The translations under genes were made by a program, and so were the position numbers. From the IMG/VR virus record IMGVR_UViG_3300044641_004693, positions 1-22,345 of that record: DNA of 22,345 nucleotides; one strand, given 5' to 3'. Below are positions 14,832 through 22,345 of this stretch, piece by piece. The DNA comes from a virus. The notes under the pieces were generated by a model that did not search any database, was not told where the DNA came from, and saw nothing but the letters and a program-made list of their open reading frames with translations. The first letter of the stretch is position 1; the number at the start of each line of letters is the position of its first letter.

Positions 14832-15130
14832 CCTACTAAGATCTTCTTCTCCGGCGGTACTACTACGCCGGTTGTTACTTCAATATATTTGGTTTTGATA
14901 TCATCCTTGGCGTCAGCAATCATGGAAACGGCTGCGCCATACAGAACAATTTCCTTGTCCAAGTTGCCGCTGAACATGCTGGGCATCATTTGCAGGCCTT
15001 GCTGAGTTGGTGCCATGCTGATGGGCTGTTTCAAAATAAACATACCATCAGTTACTTCCACAATCTTGGCAATCAGCTCTTCGCCGCTGTTTAATTTAAA
15101 AACCAATATTTCGTCTTTTTCAATCTTCAT
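14828..15130 (-). CDS. Sm-like small protein, 100 aa
   Basis: It starts MKIEKDEILVFKLNSGEELI; the pattern -vFkLnSGeElIAKIveVtdgMFILkqPi resembles the Sm1 strands of Lsm-type proteins that occur in T4-like marine phages, followed by a Met/Gln-rich loop (MMPSMFSG) and two more strands. A function in RNA binding is a family-level guess only. It follows glutaredoxin by 2 nt and is driven by the same consensus promoter. It converges with the methyltransferase gene. Confidence 0.6.
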   Translation of the reverse strand: MKIEKDEILVFKLNSGEELIAKIVEVTDGMFILKQPISMAPTQQGLQMMPSMFSGNLDKEIVLYGAAVSMIADAKDDIKTKYIEVTTGVVVPPEKKILVG

Positions 15131-15132
15131 TG

Positions 15133-15375
15133 TTATCCTTTAAGTTGTGTCCAAAATTCTTCGGGTTGTCCAGCAAGTCCTTGATAGCCACCTTGTAACA
15201 ATGTTGTACCGTTGAATACTTGTGGAACACTACGCAACCCTTGATCAACTAAAAAATCTCTAGCGTCAGGTTGATCCTCAAGATTAATGGTACGATATTC
15301 TACACCGCGGCTTTCTAGCAAAGCTTTCGCACGATCGCAAAATGGACAATTATTTTTTGTGTATACTGTTAACAT
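15133..15375 (-). CDS. Glutaredoxin (NrdC/GrxC-like)
   Basis: 80 aa. Reduces the disulfide formed in class Ia ribonucleotide reductase with glutathione or thioredoxin reductase. Active site C10-P-F-C13 (NNCPFCDRAK), cis-Pro segment SVPQV at 49-53 and the GG turn (QGGYQGL) at 62-68 are all present; length is that of a small glutaredoxin. RBS CTAGGAAATTGAT before ATG 15375. It heads a two-gene unit with a perfect consensus promoter 19-47 nt upstream, suggesting early, strong expression, and sits next to nrdB/nrdA. Confidence 0.93.
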   Translation of the reverse strand: MLTVYTKNNCPFCDRAKALLESRGVEYRTINLEDQPDARDFLVDQGLRSVPQVFNGTTLLQGGYQGLAGQPEEFWTQLKG

Positions 15376-15393
15376 ATCAATTTCCTAGTCTAA

Positions 15394-15422
15394 ATTATAG
15401 CAGTTTTTGTTTAGTGTGTCAA
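15394..15422 (-). promoter_or_regulatory. Consensus sigma70 promoter of glutaredoxin unit
   Basis: TTGACA (15417-15422), 17-bp spacer, TATAAT (15394-15399), with TGC before the -10 (extended). All 12 consensus bases match. It lies in the 49-nt gap after the 109-aa gene. Confidence 0.9.
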
Positions 15423-15424
15423 CA

Positions 15425-15754
15425 TCAAATGGATTTGTTTATCAATTCAAACGTGATGCCGTTTTCCGTTTGGTATCGGGTAAAAAATGCCAGCCATTCA
15501 GGATCAGTTCCTTTTCCTTGTGCAGCAGTGGTTTCGTCTTTCCAAACATATACTCTGTCATTGACAGCACCAGATCCTTCGACCACTACAAGATCGCCGC
15601 GAGCAACGGCCTGATCTCTCAAATCAAACTGTCGTAGTTCGGCAGCACGAAACTGAGCTTGCTCGGCCATGGGTAGAGTTTCTATCCATTTGTGTAGTGG
15701 CACAGCTGGCTGTCCATCTTGGGTCTTGTAAACAAATTCTTGTGCGACTGGCAT
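15425..15754 (-). CDS. Hypothetical protein, 109 aa
   Basis: Not recognised. An acidic soluble protein starting MPVAQEFVYKTQDGQPAVPL, with many Gln, Asp and Glu residues and a central GDLVVVEGSGAVNDRVYVWK beta-like segment. It starts 2 nt after the nrdB stop and ends next to the glutaredoxin promoter, so it is probably the tail of the nrdA-nrdB transcript. No motif allows a function to be assigned. Confidence 0.75.
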   Translation of the reverse strand: MPVAQEFVYKTQDGQPAVPLHKWIETLPMAEQAQFRAAELRQFDLRDQAVARGDLVVVEGSGAVNDRVYVWKDETTAAQGKGTDPEWLAFFTRYQTENGITFELINKSI

Positions 15755-15756
15755 GA

Positions 15757-16860
15757 TTATAAGCTGGGCAGCTGATCGTAATCAAGGTCATCGCTCATGA
15801 CACCAATTACATAATTTGTTGATTCTGTTTCTTGTAATGCTGACTGCTTCTTGTGTATATCTGTGTGCTTGTTAAACCAAGGAATTGGAGTGGTACGTGG
15901 GGCTGTGCCTTGATACTTGATGCCAATTTGTTTTAACGCATCTACTGCTGTGTAGTCTACAAAGTCCATCAAGATATTGGCGTTGAGTCCAATTACAGGA
16001 CCTTTCTTAAACAGGTACACAGCCCAATCTTTTTCTTCGCGGATAACATCTTTGTAGATTTCATACACTTCTGCTTCGCACTCGGCCTTGATTTCAGCAA
16101 AGCGTGGATCTTCTTTGACCACCTGATTGATCAAGAAAGCTGTCCAGCCTTTGTGCAACAGTTCATCTTGCAGGATCAGGCTAATGATGTTGCCGTTGCC
16201 GATAAAGATACGATTCTCAACCATTGCTAAACTTGTAGCAAACGAAACCATAAAGCGGAATGCTTCTAATGCATAGCTGGCGTGTAGTGCTAGCCAAATT
16301 GCCTTAATGTGTTCTTTCTCTGTGACATTATCAGGGTTGAGTTCTTTGCGGCAGTTTAATCTGTGTAAGTAGTCATAATACTTGCCCACGCTGCTTGCCA
16401 TGCCCACAATTTCTTCTGTGTCGTGAATTGTGTTAAACACATCTTTGGGCACGTTGTAGATGTTGCGAATGATATGACTGTAGCTGCGACTGTGAATATT
16501 TGTTTCAAAAAAGCTCCAGTTGTACATTAGGGCTTCCAGCTCAGGCAGGCTTACACAAGGTGTAAACACCTGTGCAGGGCCACGCCCTTGCAAACTGTCT
16601 AGGGCTGTTTGACGTAACAAGTTGCTGGTAAAGATATGCTTGACAGCATCGCTGGCATCCTTAAAGTCACCTGCATCTTTAGTCAGACTGATCTCTTCTG
16701 GTACCCAATAGAAACCACGTGCTGTAGTTTCAAAGTTGGCAACCTTGTTGTACTTGACTTCTTCAAAGCGTTGAATAGTGACCGGACCTGCTGGATCCAG
16801 AAACATCTTGCGATTTAGATAGTCTGTTTTTGTTTTTAAGTTGTATTGTGCGTTGCTCAT
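15757..16860 (-). CDS. nrdB: Ribonucleotide reductase class Ia, beta subunit
   Basis: 367 aa. Carries the diiron-tyrosyl radical that is passed to NrdA. The radical Tyr is Y127 (HSRSYSHIIRN). Iron ligands, by comparison with E. coli: D88 (ALDSLQGR), E119 and H123, E213-region helix (MVENRIFIG) and E233-L-L-H236 (QDELLHKG). Unusually, the first ligand pair reads E-x3-H (FETNIHS) where E. coli and T4 have E-x2-H. The C-terminal tail ends DLDYDQLPSL, which would dock in NrdA. Four nt separate it from the small membrane gene upstream. Confidence 0.95.
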   Translation of the reverse strand: MSNAQYNLKTKTDYLNRKMFLDPAGPVTIQRFEEVKYNKVANFETTARGFYWVPEEISLTKDAGDFKDASDAVKHIFTSNLLRQTALDSLQGRGPAQVFTPCVSLPELEALMYNWSFFETNIHSRSYSHIIRNIYNVPKDVFNTIHDTEEIVGMASSVGKYYDYLHRLNCRKELNPDNVTEKEHIKAIWLALHASYALEAFRFMVSFATSLAMVENRIFIGNGNIISLILQDELLHKGWTAFLINQVVKEDPRFAEIKAECEAEVYEIYKDVIREEKDWAVYLFKKGPVIGLNANILMDFVDYTAVDALKQIGIKYQGTAPRTTPIPWFNKHTDIHKKQSALQETESTNYVIGVMSDDLDYDQLPSL

Positions 16861-16863
16861 AAT

Positions 16864-17055
16864 TTACCAATTTTTAAGTATGTTTGCAATAATAAAAATG
16901 CAAGTTACCACATGTATAATGACCCAAAAAGTTTTAAGAAACAGTGCTATACGAGCTTCTCTAAGTGTAAGAATAGGAACATCTGGTCGATCATCGTCGG
17001 TATTACCCATCAAATGCCCAGTTGCCCTGGCCCATATCTTTTCAAAACTATTCAT
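16864..17055 (-). CDS. Small membrane protein between nrdA and nrdB, 63 aa
   Basis: Starts MNSFEKIWARATGHLMGNTD; a polar N-terminal half is followed by LREARIALFLKTFWVIIHVVTCIFIIANIL, giving one or two membrane helices at about 32-60. Placed between nrdA (2-nt gap) and nrdB (3-nt gap), so it is cotranscribed with both reductase genes. A role in anchoring or localising nucleotide synthesis is conceivable but unproven; I know no function for it. Confidence 0.75.
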   Translation of the reverse strand: MNSFEKIWARATGHLMGNTDDDRPDVPILTLREARIALFLKTFWVIIHVVTCIFIIANILKNW

Positions 17056-17057
17056 AG

Positions 17058-19376
17058 CTAGAGTTTGCAGGCCTCACAGTCTTCTGCATCATCAAAATCA
17101 ACAGCTTCTAGCATCACTGGTGCATCTTCTGCTGCGGCTTTGCTGCCTTGTTTGTTGATCAAGCTGTAGTAGAATGTTTTTAAACCCCAATGGTGTGCCT
17201 GCATCAAGTTTTTAGCAATCAATGTAGTTGGCACTTTACGATCTGCCCAGTGTGCCGGATTGTAGAATGTGTTGGTTGAAATTGACTGGTCGACATAAGC
17301 TGCCAACACTGCCGCAGTCTTTAAATAGCCAACACAGTCTGTTTGTTCCCACATCAGTTGATAACGATTCTTCAACTTTTGGTATTCTGGAACAACCTGT
17401 ACCAATGATCCGGCTTTTGATTCTTTGACAGTGATCAAGCTCATTGGCTGTTCAATACCGTTGGTACTGTTGATAACAACACTGCTGGATTCCACAGGAG
17501 CAATGGCCATTTGCGTGGCATTACGTACACCTGATTTAATCATGCGTTCACGCAATGGTTCCCAAGGAAGTTCTGCTGTGAAGTCTGCAAGTTCGTTGAC
17601 ACCGGCAGCACGTAATTCCCAAGGAAACTTACCTTGTCCGTAACGTGTCTGGCTACTGTGATCGCAAGCACCGCGTTCTTCCGCAAGCTCTACGCTGGCT
17701 TCTGTCAAATAGAACGCTTGATGTTCCATCCAGGATTTAACATCTGCTAAAGCATCGGCATCGCCGTACTTGAGTCCACGTTTGGCATGCCAGTAAGCCA
17801 GGTTGGTAATACCAATACCCAAGGGGCGAATCTCGTCATTGCTTAGTTTACTTTGTATTGATAAGAAGTCTTGATAGTCCAAGATGTTGTTTAAGCTGCG
17901 ATGAAGTATACGACAAGCACGACGCATGTCTTCCGGGTTACGGAATGCACCCCAGTTGATAGAACCCAGGGTACATAAGGCAATGCGACCTTGGTCGTCA
18001 TCGAGCCGTTGGAACGGCACTGTAGGCAATAAGATTTCACAGCACAAGTTGCTTTGATAGATGGTATGATACTCAGGGTCAAACGGACCTTGATTCATTA
18101 CGTTGTCAATAAACACAAGATAGATACGACCAGTGTCGGTGCGTTCTTTGAGCAAGCCCGACTTGAATACTTCTTCAGCACTCATTGTTTTCTTACGTAG
18201 GTCTTTGCGCTTTTCGTATCGGACATACAGCTCTTCGAACAATTTTGTATCGCTATAGAAAGCTTGATGCAGATCAGGTACTTCGTTGGGATCAAAGAAG
18301 GTAATGTTTTCTTTGTTCTTAAAGCGACGCCAAAATAACGCACTTAGAACAACACCGTAGTCCATGAAGCGCACACGAGTTTCTTCTGTGCCTTGGTTGT
18401 TCTTCAGCACAATCAAGTCATCAAACTGATAGTGCCATATGGGATAAAATACTGTAGCTGATGCATTACGAATGCCACCTTGGCTGCAACTACGTAGGTC
18501 ACCAAACCACTTTTTCAAGAATGGGATCATGCCTGTGTGCATGATCTCGCCACCGCGTATGGGTGCGCCTAGCGGGCGTAAGCGACCAATCTCCAAGCCA
18601 ATGCCGGCACGTTTGGCCGCATACTTGGCCATCATCTCGCCACTAGCAAAGATACTGTCAAGATTATCATCGCTACGAATAAGAACACAGCTACTAAACT
18701 GCTTAGTGGGTGTGCCAAGACCTGCAAGTACAGGAGTAGCAAGAGTGAATAAGCCATCCGACGCTGCATTATAATATTCTTTGATATAACGCATACGGAC
18801 TGTGTTGGGTTCTTCTCGATGAAATACTGTTGCTGCCGCAACCATGTATCGCACTTGTGGAGTTTCGTATGTTTCTTTTGTGGTACGATTGCGCACCAGA
18901 TACTTTTCGATCAGCTGTTCGATTGCAGCATATCCGTACTGTTCATCTTTCTCGTGATCGATGATGTCGTCCATGCGATTCCAATCATCTTCTGTGTACC
19001 AAGTCAGTAGTTCACTGGTATACACACCTGCTGCCACGTTCTTGCAAACGATTTCGTACAGGCGAGGAGGCTCGTAACTACCATATACGTCCTTGCGGAG
19101 CATACTCAAGCGTTGCTTGCCGGCTACATATTGATAATTTACATGTCCCACATCAGGATTGGATTCTACATCAATCAAATCCACTATAGCACGTAGAGTT
19201 ATTTCGTCGATTTCTTTTGTGGTAATGCCATCGTAAAAATGCGGCTGGCTTTTGATTTCTATCATCGATTGACTTACATCTGCTATGCCACTGCAAACTT
19301 TGGTAATTTGCGCTTGCCATTTATCGATGTTTAAAGGCTCACGATTACCGTTTCTTTTTTGAACTTGAATTGTCAT
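17058..19376 (-). CDS. nrdA: Ribonucleotide reductase class Ia, alpha subunit
   Basis: 772 aa. Reduces ribonucleoside diphosphates. The N-terminal ATP-cone (1-95) provides allosteric activity control. Catalytic residues by E. coli alignment: C230 (SSCVLI), N443, C445 and E447 (SNLCCEILLP), second catalytic Cys C468 (IALCTLGSIN), radical-transfer pair Y736-Y737 (TFYYSL) and the C-terminal C767/C770 pair (CEACKL) that receives electrons from glutaredoxin or thioredoxin. Nothing is missing. ATG 19376 follows the 141-aa gene by 7 nt; a Shine-Dalgarno is not obvious. It leads the nrdA-63aa-nrdB-109aa group. Confidence 0.97.
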   Translation of the reverse strand: MTIQVQKRNGNREPLNIDKWQAQITKVCSGIADVSQSMIEIKSQPHFYDGITTKEIDEITLRAIVDLIDVESNPDVGHVNYQYVAGKQRLSMLRKDVYGSYEPPRLYEIVCKNVAAGVYTSELLTWYTEDDWNRMDDIIDHEKDEQYGYAAIEQLIEKYLVRNRTTKETYETPQVRYMVAAATVFHREEPNTVRMRYIKEYYNAASDGLFTLATPVLAGLGTPTKQFSSCVLIRSDDNLDSIFASGEMMAKYAAKRAGIGLEIGRLRPLGAPIRGGEIMHTGMIPFLKKWFGDLRSCSQGGIRNASATVFYPIWHYQFDDLIVLKNNQGTEETRVRFMDYGVVLSALFWRRFKNKENITFFDPNEVPDLHQAFYSDTKLFEELYVRYEKRKDLRKKTMSAEEVFKSGLLKERTDTGRIYLVFIDNVMNQGPFDPEYHTIYQSNLCCEILLPTVPFQRLDDDQGRIALCTLGSINWGAFRNPEDMRRACRILHRSLNNILDYQDFLSIQSKLSNDEIRPLGIGITNLAYWHAKRGLKYGDADALADVKSWMEHQAFYLTEASVELAEERGACDHSSQTRYGQGKFPWELRAAGVNELADFTAELPWEPLRERMIKSGVRNATQMAIAPVESSSVVINSTNGIEQPMSLITVKESKAGSLVQVVPEYQKLKNRYQLMWEQTDCVGYLKTAAVLAAYVDQSISTNTFYNPAHWADRKVPTTLIAKNLMQAHHWGLKTFYYSLINKQGSKAAAEDAPVMLEAVDFDDAEDCEACKL

Positions 19377-19383
19377 TTGTCGC

Positions 19384-19809
19384 TTATTGTAAAAAACTTG
19401 CTAAATCTTTACTGTTGATACGTTGGAGCACAGTGAGTGGTGTTGAGTTGGTATTTAACACTTCACCAGGAGCCCAATTCAATATATATTTCCCAGAGTC
19501 GATCTGGACTAAATTGTCTTGGCCTGTTGAAATGATCTCAAGATCAGTATATAGCTGACGATCCAACAACAGTAAAGTATACACGATACCGAGAGCTTTT
19601 GCAAGATCACAATAGCCGTTATTCACTAATAAATCCCAGGGAGTTGGCCATTCAGCTGGGTTATCCCACGTTACTACTCTGTTGACAATAGGTGCGCGGA
19701 ACCACCAGGTGTTGATCAGTTGTAACTGCTCAGGAAGTTCTACCGCAGAGGCTGCTTGCCGAAGATGATACCAATCAGCAAGTCTTTCTTGATACAGGTG
19801 TTTCCACAT
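19384..19809 (-). CDS. Hypothetical protein, 141 aa, coupled to tail fibre
   Basis: Not recognised. Starts MWKHLYQERLADWYHLRQAA, rich in Trp and Leu, with helices at the N-terminus and a C-terminal segment SGKYILNWAPGEVLNTNSTP. The ATG overlaps the fibre stop by one base (TAATG), so it is translated with the tail fibre. Fibre-linked small proteins are often chaperones or adaptors, but no motif supports that here. Confidence 0.7.
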   Translation of the reverse strand: MWKHLYQERLADWYHLRQAASAVELPEQLQLINTWWFRAPIVNRVVTWDNPAEWPTPWDLLVNNGYCDLAKALGIVYTLLLLDRQLYTDLEIISTGQDNLVQIDSGKYILNWAPGEVLNTNSTPLTVLQRINSKDLASFLQ

Positions 19810-21386
19810 TAAGCTAGTCGTGCTAAGGAATATGTTATGGTTCCGGATAAACCTGTTGATGTACTTGAATAAAGTACACTGACTACATCGCCTGATCTAG
19901 TTACACTTAAAGTAATGCCCGAGCTGGCATCTTCAGTGTATTCATCAGCATAGCTTACTGCTGGCGATACAGATCCTGCTGTGACAACCAAGGTTCCAAA
20001 ACGAACTACAGTATCTCGTATGATAGTGTAAGTCATCTCGTAGGCTTTGATAGTGGATGTGTCGGTTGTAAAAATAGTTTGATTACTTTGGTTATCTGTC
20101 AGGGTGAAGATTCTACCATTCTCTCTGGCATAGTGACCCACTTGTATTTGTGTGCCAGTAGTGGTGGCAGAACCTGTAACTTCGACTCTGGGTTCTATCC
20201 GTGCATCAACATCGTCGCGTTCAAACATGTCGCTGATCGACACGTTGTTGTCACTGCCAAACAAAACAACTGGTGTTGCAGGACTGGACGAATATTGATT
20301 ACCTACATCGTAGAATACATTGTAAGCTGATACGTTGAGATCAACATTATCATATATAATGCCTTCAGAATATATTTCATCAAACAAGTTTTGTACTGCG
20401 CGGAATCCCGTTGCGCCTCCGTTGACAGGTGTGCCAGTACCCAGAGAGATACCCTGGTACAGTGTGACAAATGCACCATTGCTGACTGTGACAGAATTGA
20501 TTTCTTGATCTGTGTTGATACCGTATGTTAAGCCTTGGAAACGGCACTTGTCAAATGTGATTTGATTACATACCAAGCTGACTGTGCTGGCAAAACGCAC
20601 GCCGGCAATGTTGTCAGCACTGGGGGTGGCAATGATATCAGTTGCGGTCAACGGGCCCACAAAGTTCACGCTGTCAAAGTAACACTGTGTGGCATCTTCA
20701 ACTAAGAATACATCAGTGACTTCTGCTGTTTGAAATGTCATTGACGAGATTTCAATGTTGGTAGGAGCAGTGGCACCGTTGTTGCCTATGTTGACACCGG
20801 TCTGCTGTAGGCTATCACCGTAGCGAGCCACGTATGCGCTCAAGCTGGAAATATCGCTGCTGGTATCTAAATAAATTGTGGTACAGTTTGCACCTTCGCC
20901 TACTAATTTAGCATAGGCAGGAACGATAATAGTTTCTGTTATTTTGTAAGTACCGGCTGGGAAATACAAAGTACGGCGGATCTGTGTGTTGGCTTCTACA
21001 CAGTATAATTGGAACAAGGCACGATTAATGGCTGCTGTGTCATCAGCAGCACCGTCACCGACAGCACCAAAATCTCTAACATCTGCAAAGTCGTCCAGCT
21101 TGGCTTGTACTGTGCGTACCACTGGATCACTGGCTGTAGGACCTGTTTGTGCTGCATAGCCAACAGCAATGTCTTTGTAGGTGTAGTTGCTGACTGCTGT
21201 AATGTCTGAAAATTCTGTTAAGATCTCAGTATTTCCGATTACTGGGGCACCTTCTTGCAATGTACCGTTACCGATAAACAACTGTCGAGTATCAACAGCC
21301 CAGCCCAATTCAGCGCCAGCCAGCTGCGGCAGGTTTTCTATTAACCCTTTACGGTTGGTAATTCTAGAGATTTGTACAATGGCCAT
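19809..21386 (-). CDS. Tail fibre/tail spike protein with pectate-lyase-like beta helix
   Basis: 525 aa. Probable receptor-binding or depolymerase fibre. N-terminus (1-55, including AELGWAVDTRQLFIGNGT) matches the short phage fibre hub domain also seen in Mtd-type N-termini. Then VRDFGAVGDGAADDTAAINR at 103-122 is the start signature of the pectate_lyase_3 beta-helix, followed by KITETIIVPAYAKLVGEG and repeating short beta strands through about 400, and a beta-rich C-terminus. No clear catalytic residues. The Shine-Dalgarno (AGGTATACGTAA) is in the hairpin 21393-21412; a late promoter sits at 21410-21417. Confidence 0.88.
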   Translation of the reverse strand: MAIVQISRITNRKGLIENLPQLAGAELGWAVDTRQLFIGNGTLQEGAPVIGNTEILTEFSDITAVSNYTYKDIAVGYAAQTGPTASDPVVRTVQAKLDDFADVRDFGAVGDGAADDTAAINRALFQLYCVEANTQIRRTLYFPAGTYKITETIIVPAYAKLVGEGANCTTIYLDTSSDISSLSAYVARYGDSLQQTGVNIGNNGATAPTNIEISSMTFQTAEVTDVFLVEDATQCYFDSVNFVGPLTATDIIATPSADNIAGVRFASTVSLVCNQITFDKCRFQGLTYGINTDQEINSVTVSNGAFVTLYQGISLGTGTPVNGGATGFRAVQNLFDEIYSEGIIYDNVDLNVSAYNVFYDVGNQYSSSPATPVVLFGSDNNVSISDMFERDDVDARIEPRVEVTGSATTTGTQIQVGHYARENGRIFTLTDNQSNQTIFTTDTSTIKAYEMTYTIIRDTVVRFGTLVVTAGSVSPAVSYADEYTEDASSGITLSVTRSGDVVSVLYSSTSTGLSGTITYSLARLA

Positions 21387-21392
21387 TTACGT

Positions 21393-21412
21393 ATACCTAT
21401 TTGATTAGGTAT
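21393..21412 (-). promoter_or_regulatory. 7-bp inverted repeat covering the tail fibre ribosome binding site
   Basis: ATACCTA (21393-21399) and TAGGTAT (21406-21412) with a 6-nt loop. On the minus strand the downstream arm carries the AGG of the fibre Shine-Dalgarno and the upstream arm overlaps the last bases of the late octamer. Confidence 0.7.
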
Positions 21413-21417
21413 TTATG
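21410..21417 (-). promoter_or_regulatory. T4-type late promoter CATAAATA for tail fibre
   Basis: CATAAATA followed by CCTAATC; it also includes the TAA stop of the upstream exonuclease. A start near 21404 (T4 rule) would give an 18-nt leader without the 5' hairpin arm. Confidence 0.7.
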
Positions 21418-22123
21418 CTGTTAGATAGTACAGCTCAACTCGCTTGGTCCACTCATCAGTCCAGTAGTCAAATTCGTCACCTTCAATGACAAATTCCAAG
21501 TACTGTGGTTTAGTGTAGGTTTGATCTTCCAAGAGTTTGGGCTGCACAGCCATTAAAATAACACCGGTGTTGATGTCTGTTCCGTGCATTTCATTGTGGG
21601 CTTGTGCGTATGCTGCCAACTGCAAGAAGTAGTCAGTGATGTACTCACGCTTCTTGACCTTGTTGCTTTGTTTGAAGTCCATGATAGCAGGTCGGTCTTT
21701 CCATTTACCTACCAAGTCTGTAGTACCAGCATATAACCCACTATAATACACAGGAACTTCTGTACCCCAGAATTCTGTGGCATTTACCAAACCTTGCAAG
21801 ATAATTTCGGCTGCCATGAACCAACTTGGGTGTGCAAATGGGTTGCTGGGCAAAGGCTTCATTTCGTCCATCATCACATAAGTTTCCAAGTAGGCATGCA
21901 TGCGTGTGCCTCTGTTGGCTGCTTCTGTGGTGATTTGCTGGGCACGTTGTTCACCTACATTCTTGCGCCAGTTGGCCAAGGCGTCGCGATCTTTCTGCGG
22001 CTTGGTGCGGTCCAGGACGGTTGTTACACTGGGTACTTTCTTGCCATCAGGCAAGCAATAGTGTCTCTTGCCATCCACAGTGGTTCTGTCAATGGGCACA
22101 TAATTATATCGTTGTGTTATCAT
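21413..22123 (-). CDS. PD-(D/E)XK exonuclease, MGME1-like
   Basis: 236 aa from ATG 22123, preferred over a start eight codons earlier because it overlaps the upstream stop (TAATG). The PD-(D/E)XK core is visible: RGTRMHAYLE with H76, E122 (TEVPVYY), D136 (GTTDLVG), D149-F-K151 (IMDFKQS) and the LQLAAYA helix at 168-174. This resembles mitochondrial genome maintenance exonuclease 1 and phage exonucleases of T4-like marine phages, active on single-stranded DNA ends during replication or recombination. The stop lies within the fibre late promoter. Confidence 0.85.
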   Translation of the reverse strand: MITQRYNYVPIDRTTVDGKRHYCLPDGKKVPSVTTVLDRTKPQKDRDALANWRKNVGEQRAQQITTEAANRGTRMHAYLETYVMMDEMKPLPSNPFAHPSWFMAAEIILQGLVNATEFWGTEVPVYYSGLYAGTTDLVGKWKDRPAIMDFKQSNKVKKREYITDYFLQLAAYAQAHNEMHGTDINTGVILMAVQPKLLEDQTYTKPQYLEFVIEGDEFDYWTDEWTKRVELYYLTA

Positions 22124-22345
22124 TAGATTGTAAAACTCTCGCCACATCCGCAGCGAGCCGATTCCTTGGGGTTGGAAAAATCAAAGCCTTCGTTGAGACC
22201 TTGACGTGTGTAGTCTATTTCTAAGCCGTCGATATAGGCCAAATCTTTGCTATTGACCCAAACTCTGGCACCGTCTCGCTCATACTCAGTCCAGTCCCAG
22301 GTACAAGGTGCTTCATCCATATATTCTAGCACATAGGCCAAGCCC
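22123..22345 (-). CDS. A-type Fe-S carrier (IscA/ErpA/HesB-like), N-terminus outside window
   Basis: The last 73 or so residues of an A-type carrier that accepts and delivers Fe-S clusters. Visible: a GLAYVLEYMDE strand, DLAYIDGLEIDYTRQGLNEG, FDFSNPKESARCGCGESFTI ending with the CGCG pair that supplies two cluster ligands. The first conserved Cys lies outside the window. The reading frame is open to the window edge, so the annotated start is not real; the gene continues upstream. It ends in TAA overlapping the exonuclease ATG. Phage versions may supply Fe-S proteins such as host reductases, but its client here is unknown. Confidence 0.88.
   Translation of the reverse strand, partial: GLAYVLEYMDEAPCTWDWTEYERDGARVWVNSKDLAYIDGLEIDYTRQGLNEGFDFSNPKESARCGCGESFTI

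Overview
The window is a piece of the genome of a tailed phage of the T4-like myovirus type, probably from an aquatic, largely uncultured group. Genes are packed with overlapping ATGA or TAATG stop/start junctions, almost all on the minus strand. They combine T4-type nucleotide metabolism (nrdA, nrdB, glutaredoxin, ATP-dependent DNA ligase), virion parts (PAAR spike tip, tail fibre with a pectate-lyase-like region) and host-derived auxiliary genes (ClpX, a TctA/TctC-type transporter pair, a 2OG-Fe(II) oxygenase, an IscA/HesB-like Fe-S protein). T4-style late promoter octamers (xATAAATA) and strong sigma70-type promoters are both visible. TAA, TAG and TGA all serve as stops, so there is no sign of recoding. 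The host cannot be named from the sequence; TctA/TctC genes suggest a proteobacterium.

Layout. 1-3370 (minus): clpX (3' end cut by the window edge), a 586-aa membrane/coiled-coil protein with a peptidoglycan-binding-like motif, a 112-aa protein, and a stretch that may hold a lectin-domain remnant. 3475-5073 (minus): terminator, 30-aa membrane peptide, DNA ligase and its sigma70-like promoter. 5084-6037 (plus): an unrecognised 317-aa protein. 6034-7980 (minus): seven small genes (zinc-ribbon-like, lipoprotein, membrane and unknown proteins) served by three near-repeated early promoter/stem-loop modules. 7982-10206 (minus): a 629-aa probable virion protein and the PAAR protein, preceded by a late promoter inside a perfect inverted repeat. 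10214-13981 (minus): a four-gene cassette tctA, tctC, sulfotransferase-like, 2OG oxygenase. 14097-14831 (plus): methyltransferase. 14828-19376 (minus): Sm-like protein, glutaredoxin, unknown, nrdB, small membrane protein, nrdA. 19384-21416 (minus): unknown protein and tail fibre, again with a late promoter embedded in a hairpin. 21413-22345 (minus): MGME1-like exonuclease and an A-type Fe-S carrier cut by the window edge.

How it fits together. Early promoters with host-like -35/-10 boxes head the small accessory genes, the ligase and the glutaredoxin unit. NrdA, NrdB and glutaredoxin would supply dNTPs, and ligase and exonuclease would act on DNA. ClpX could redirect host ClpP. The Tct pair plus the two modifying enzymes looks like a metabolic cassette. 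At two virion genes the late promoter lies so that a read-through transcript would fold the ribosome binding site into a hairpin while a true late transcript would not, which suggests timing control at translation.
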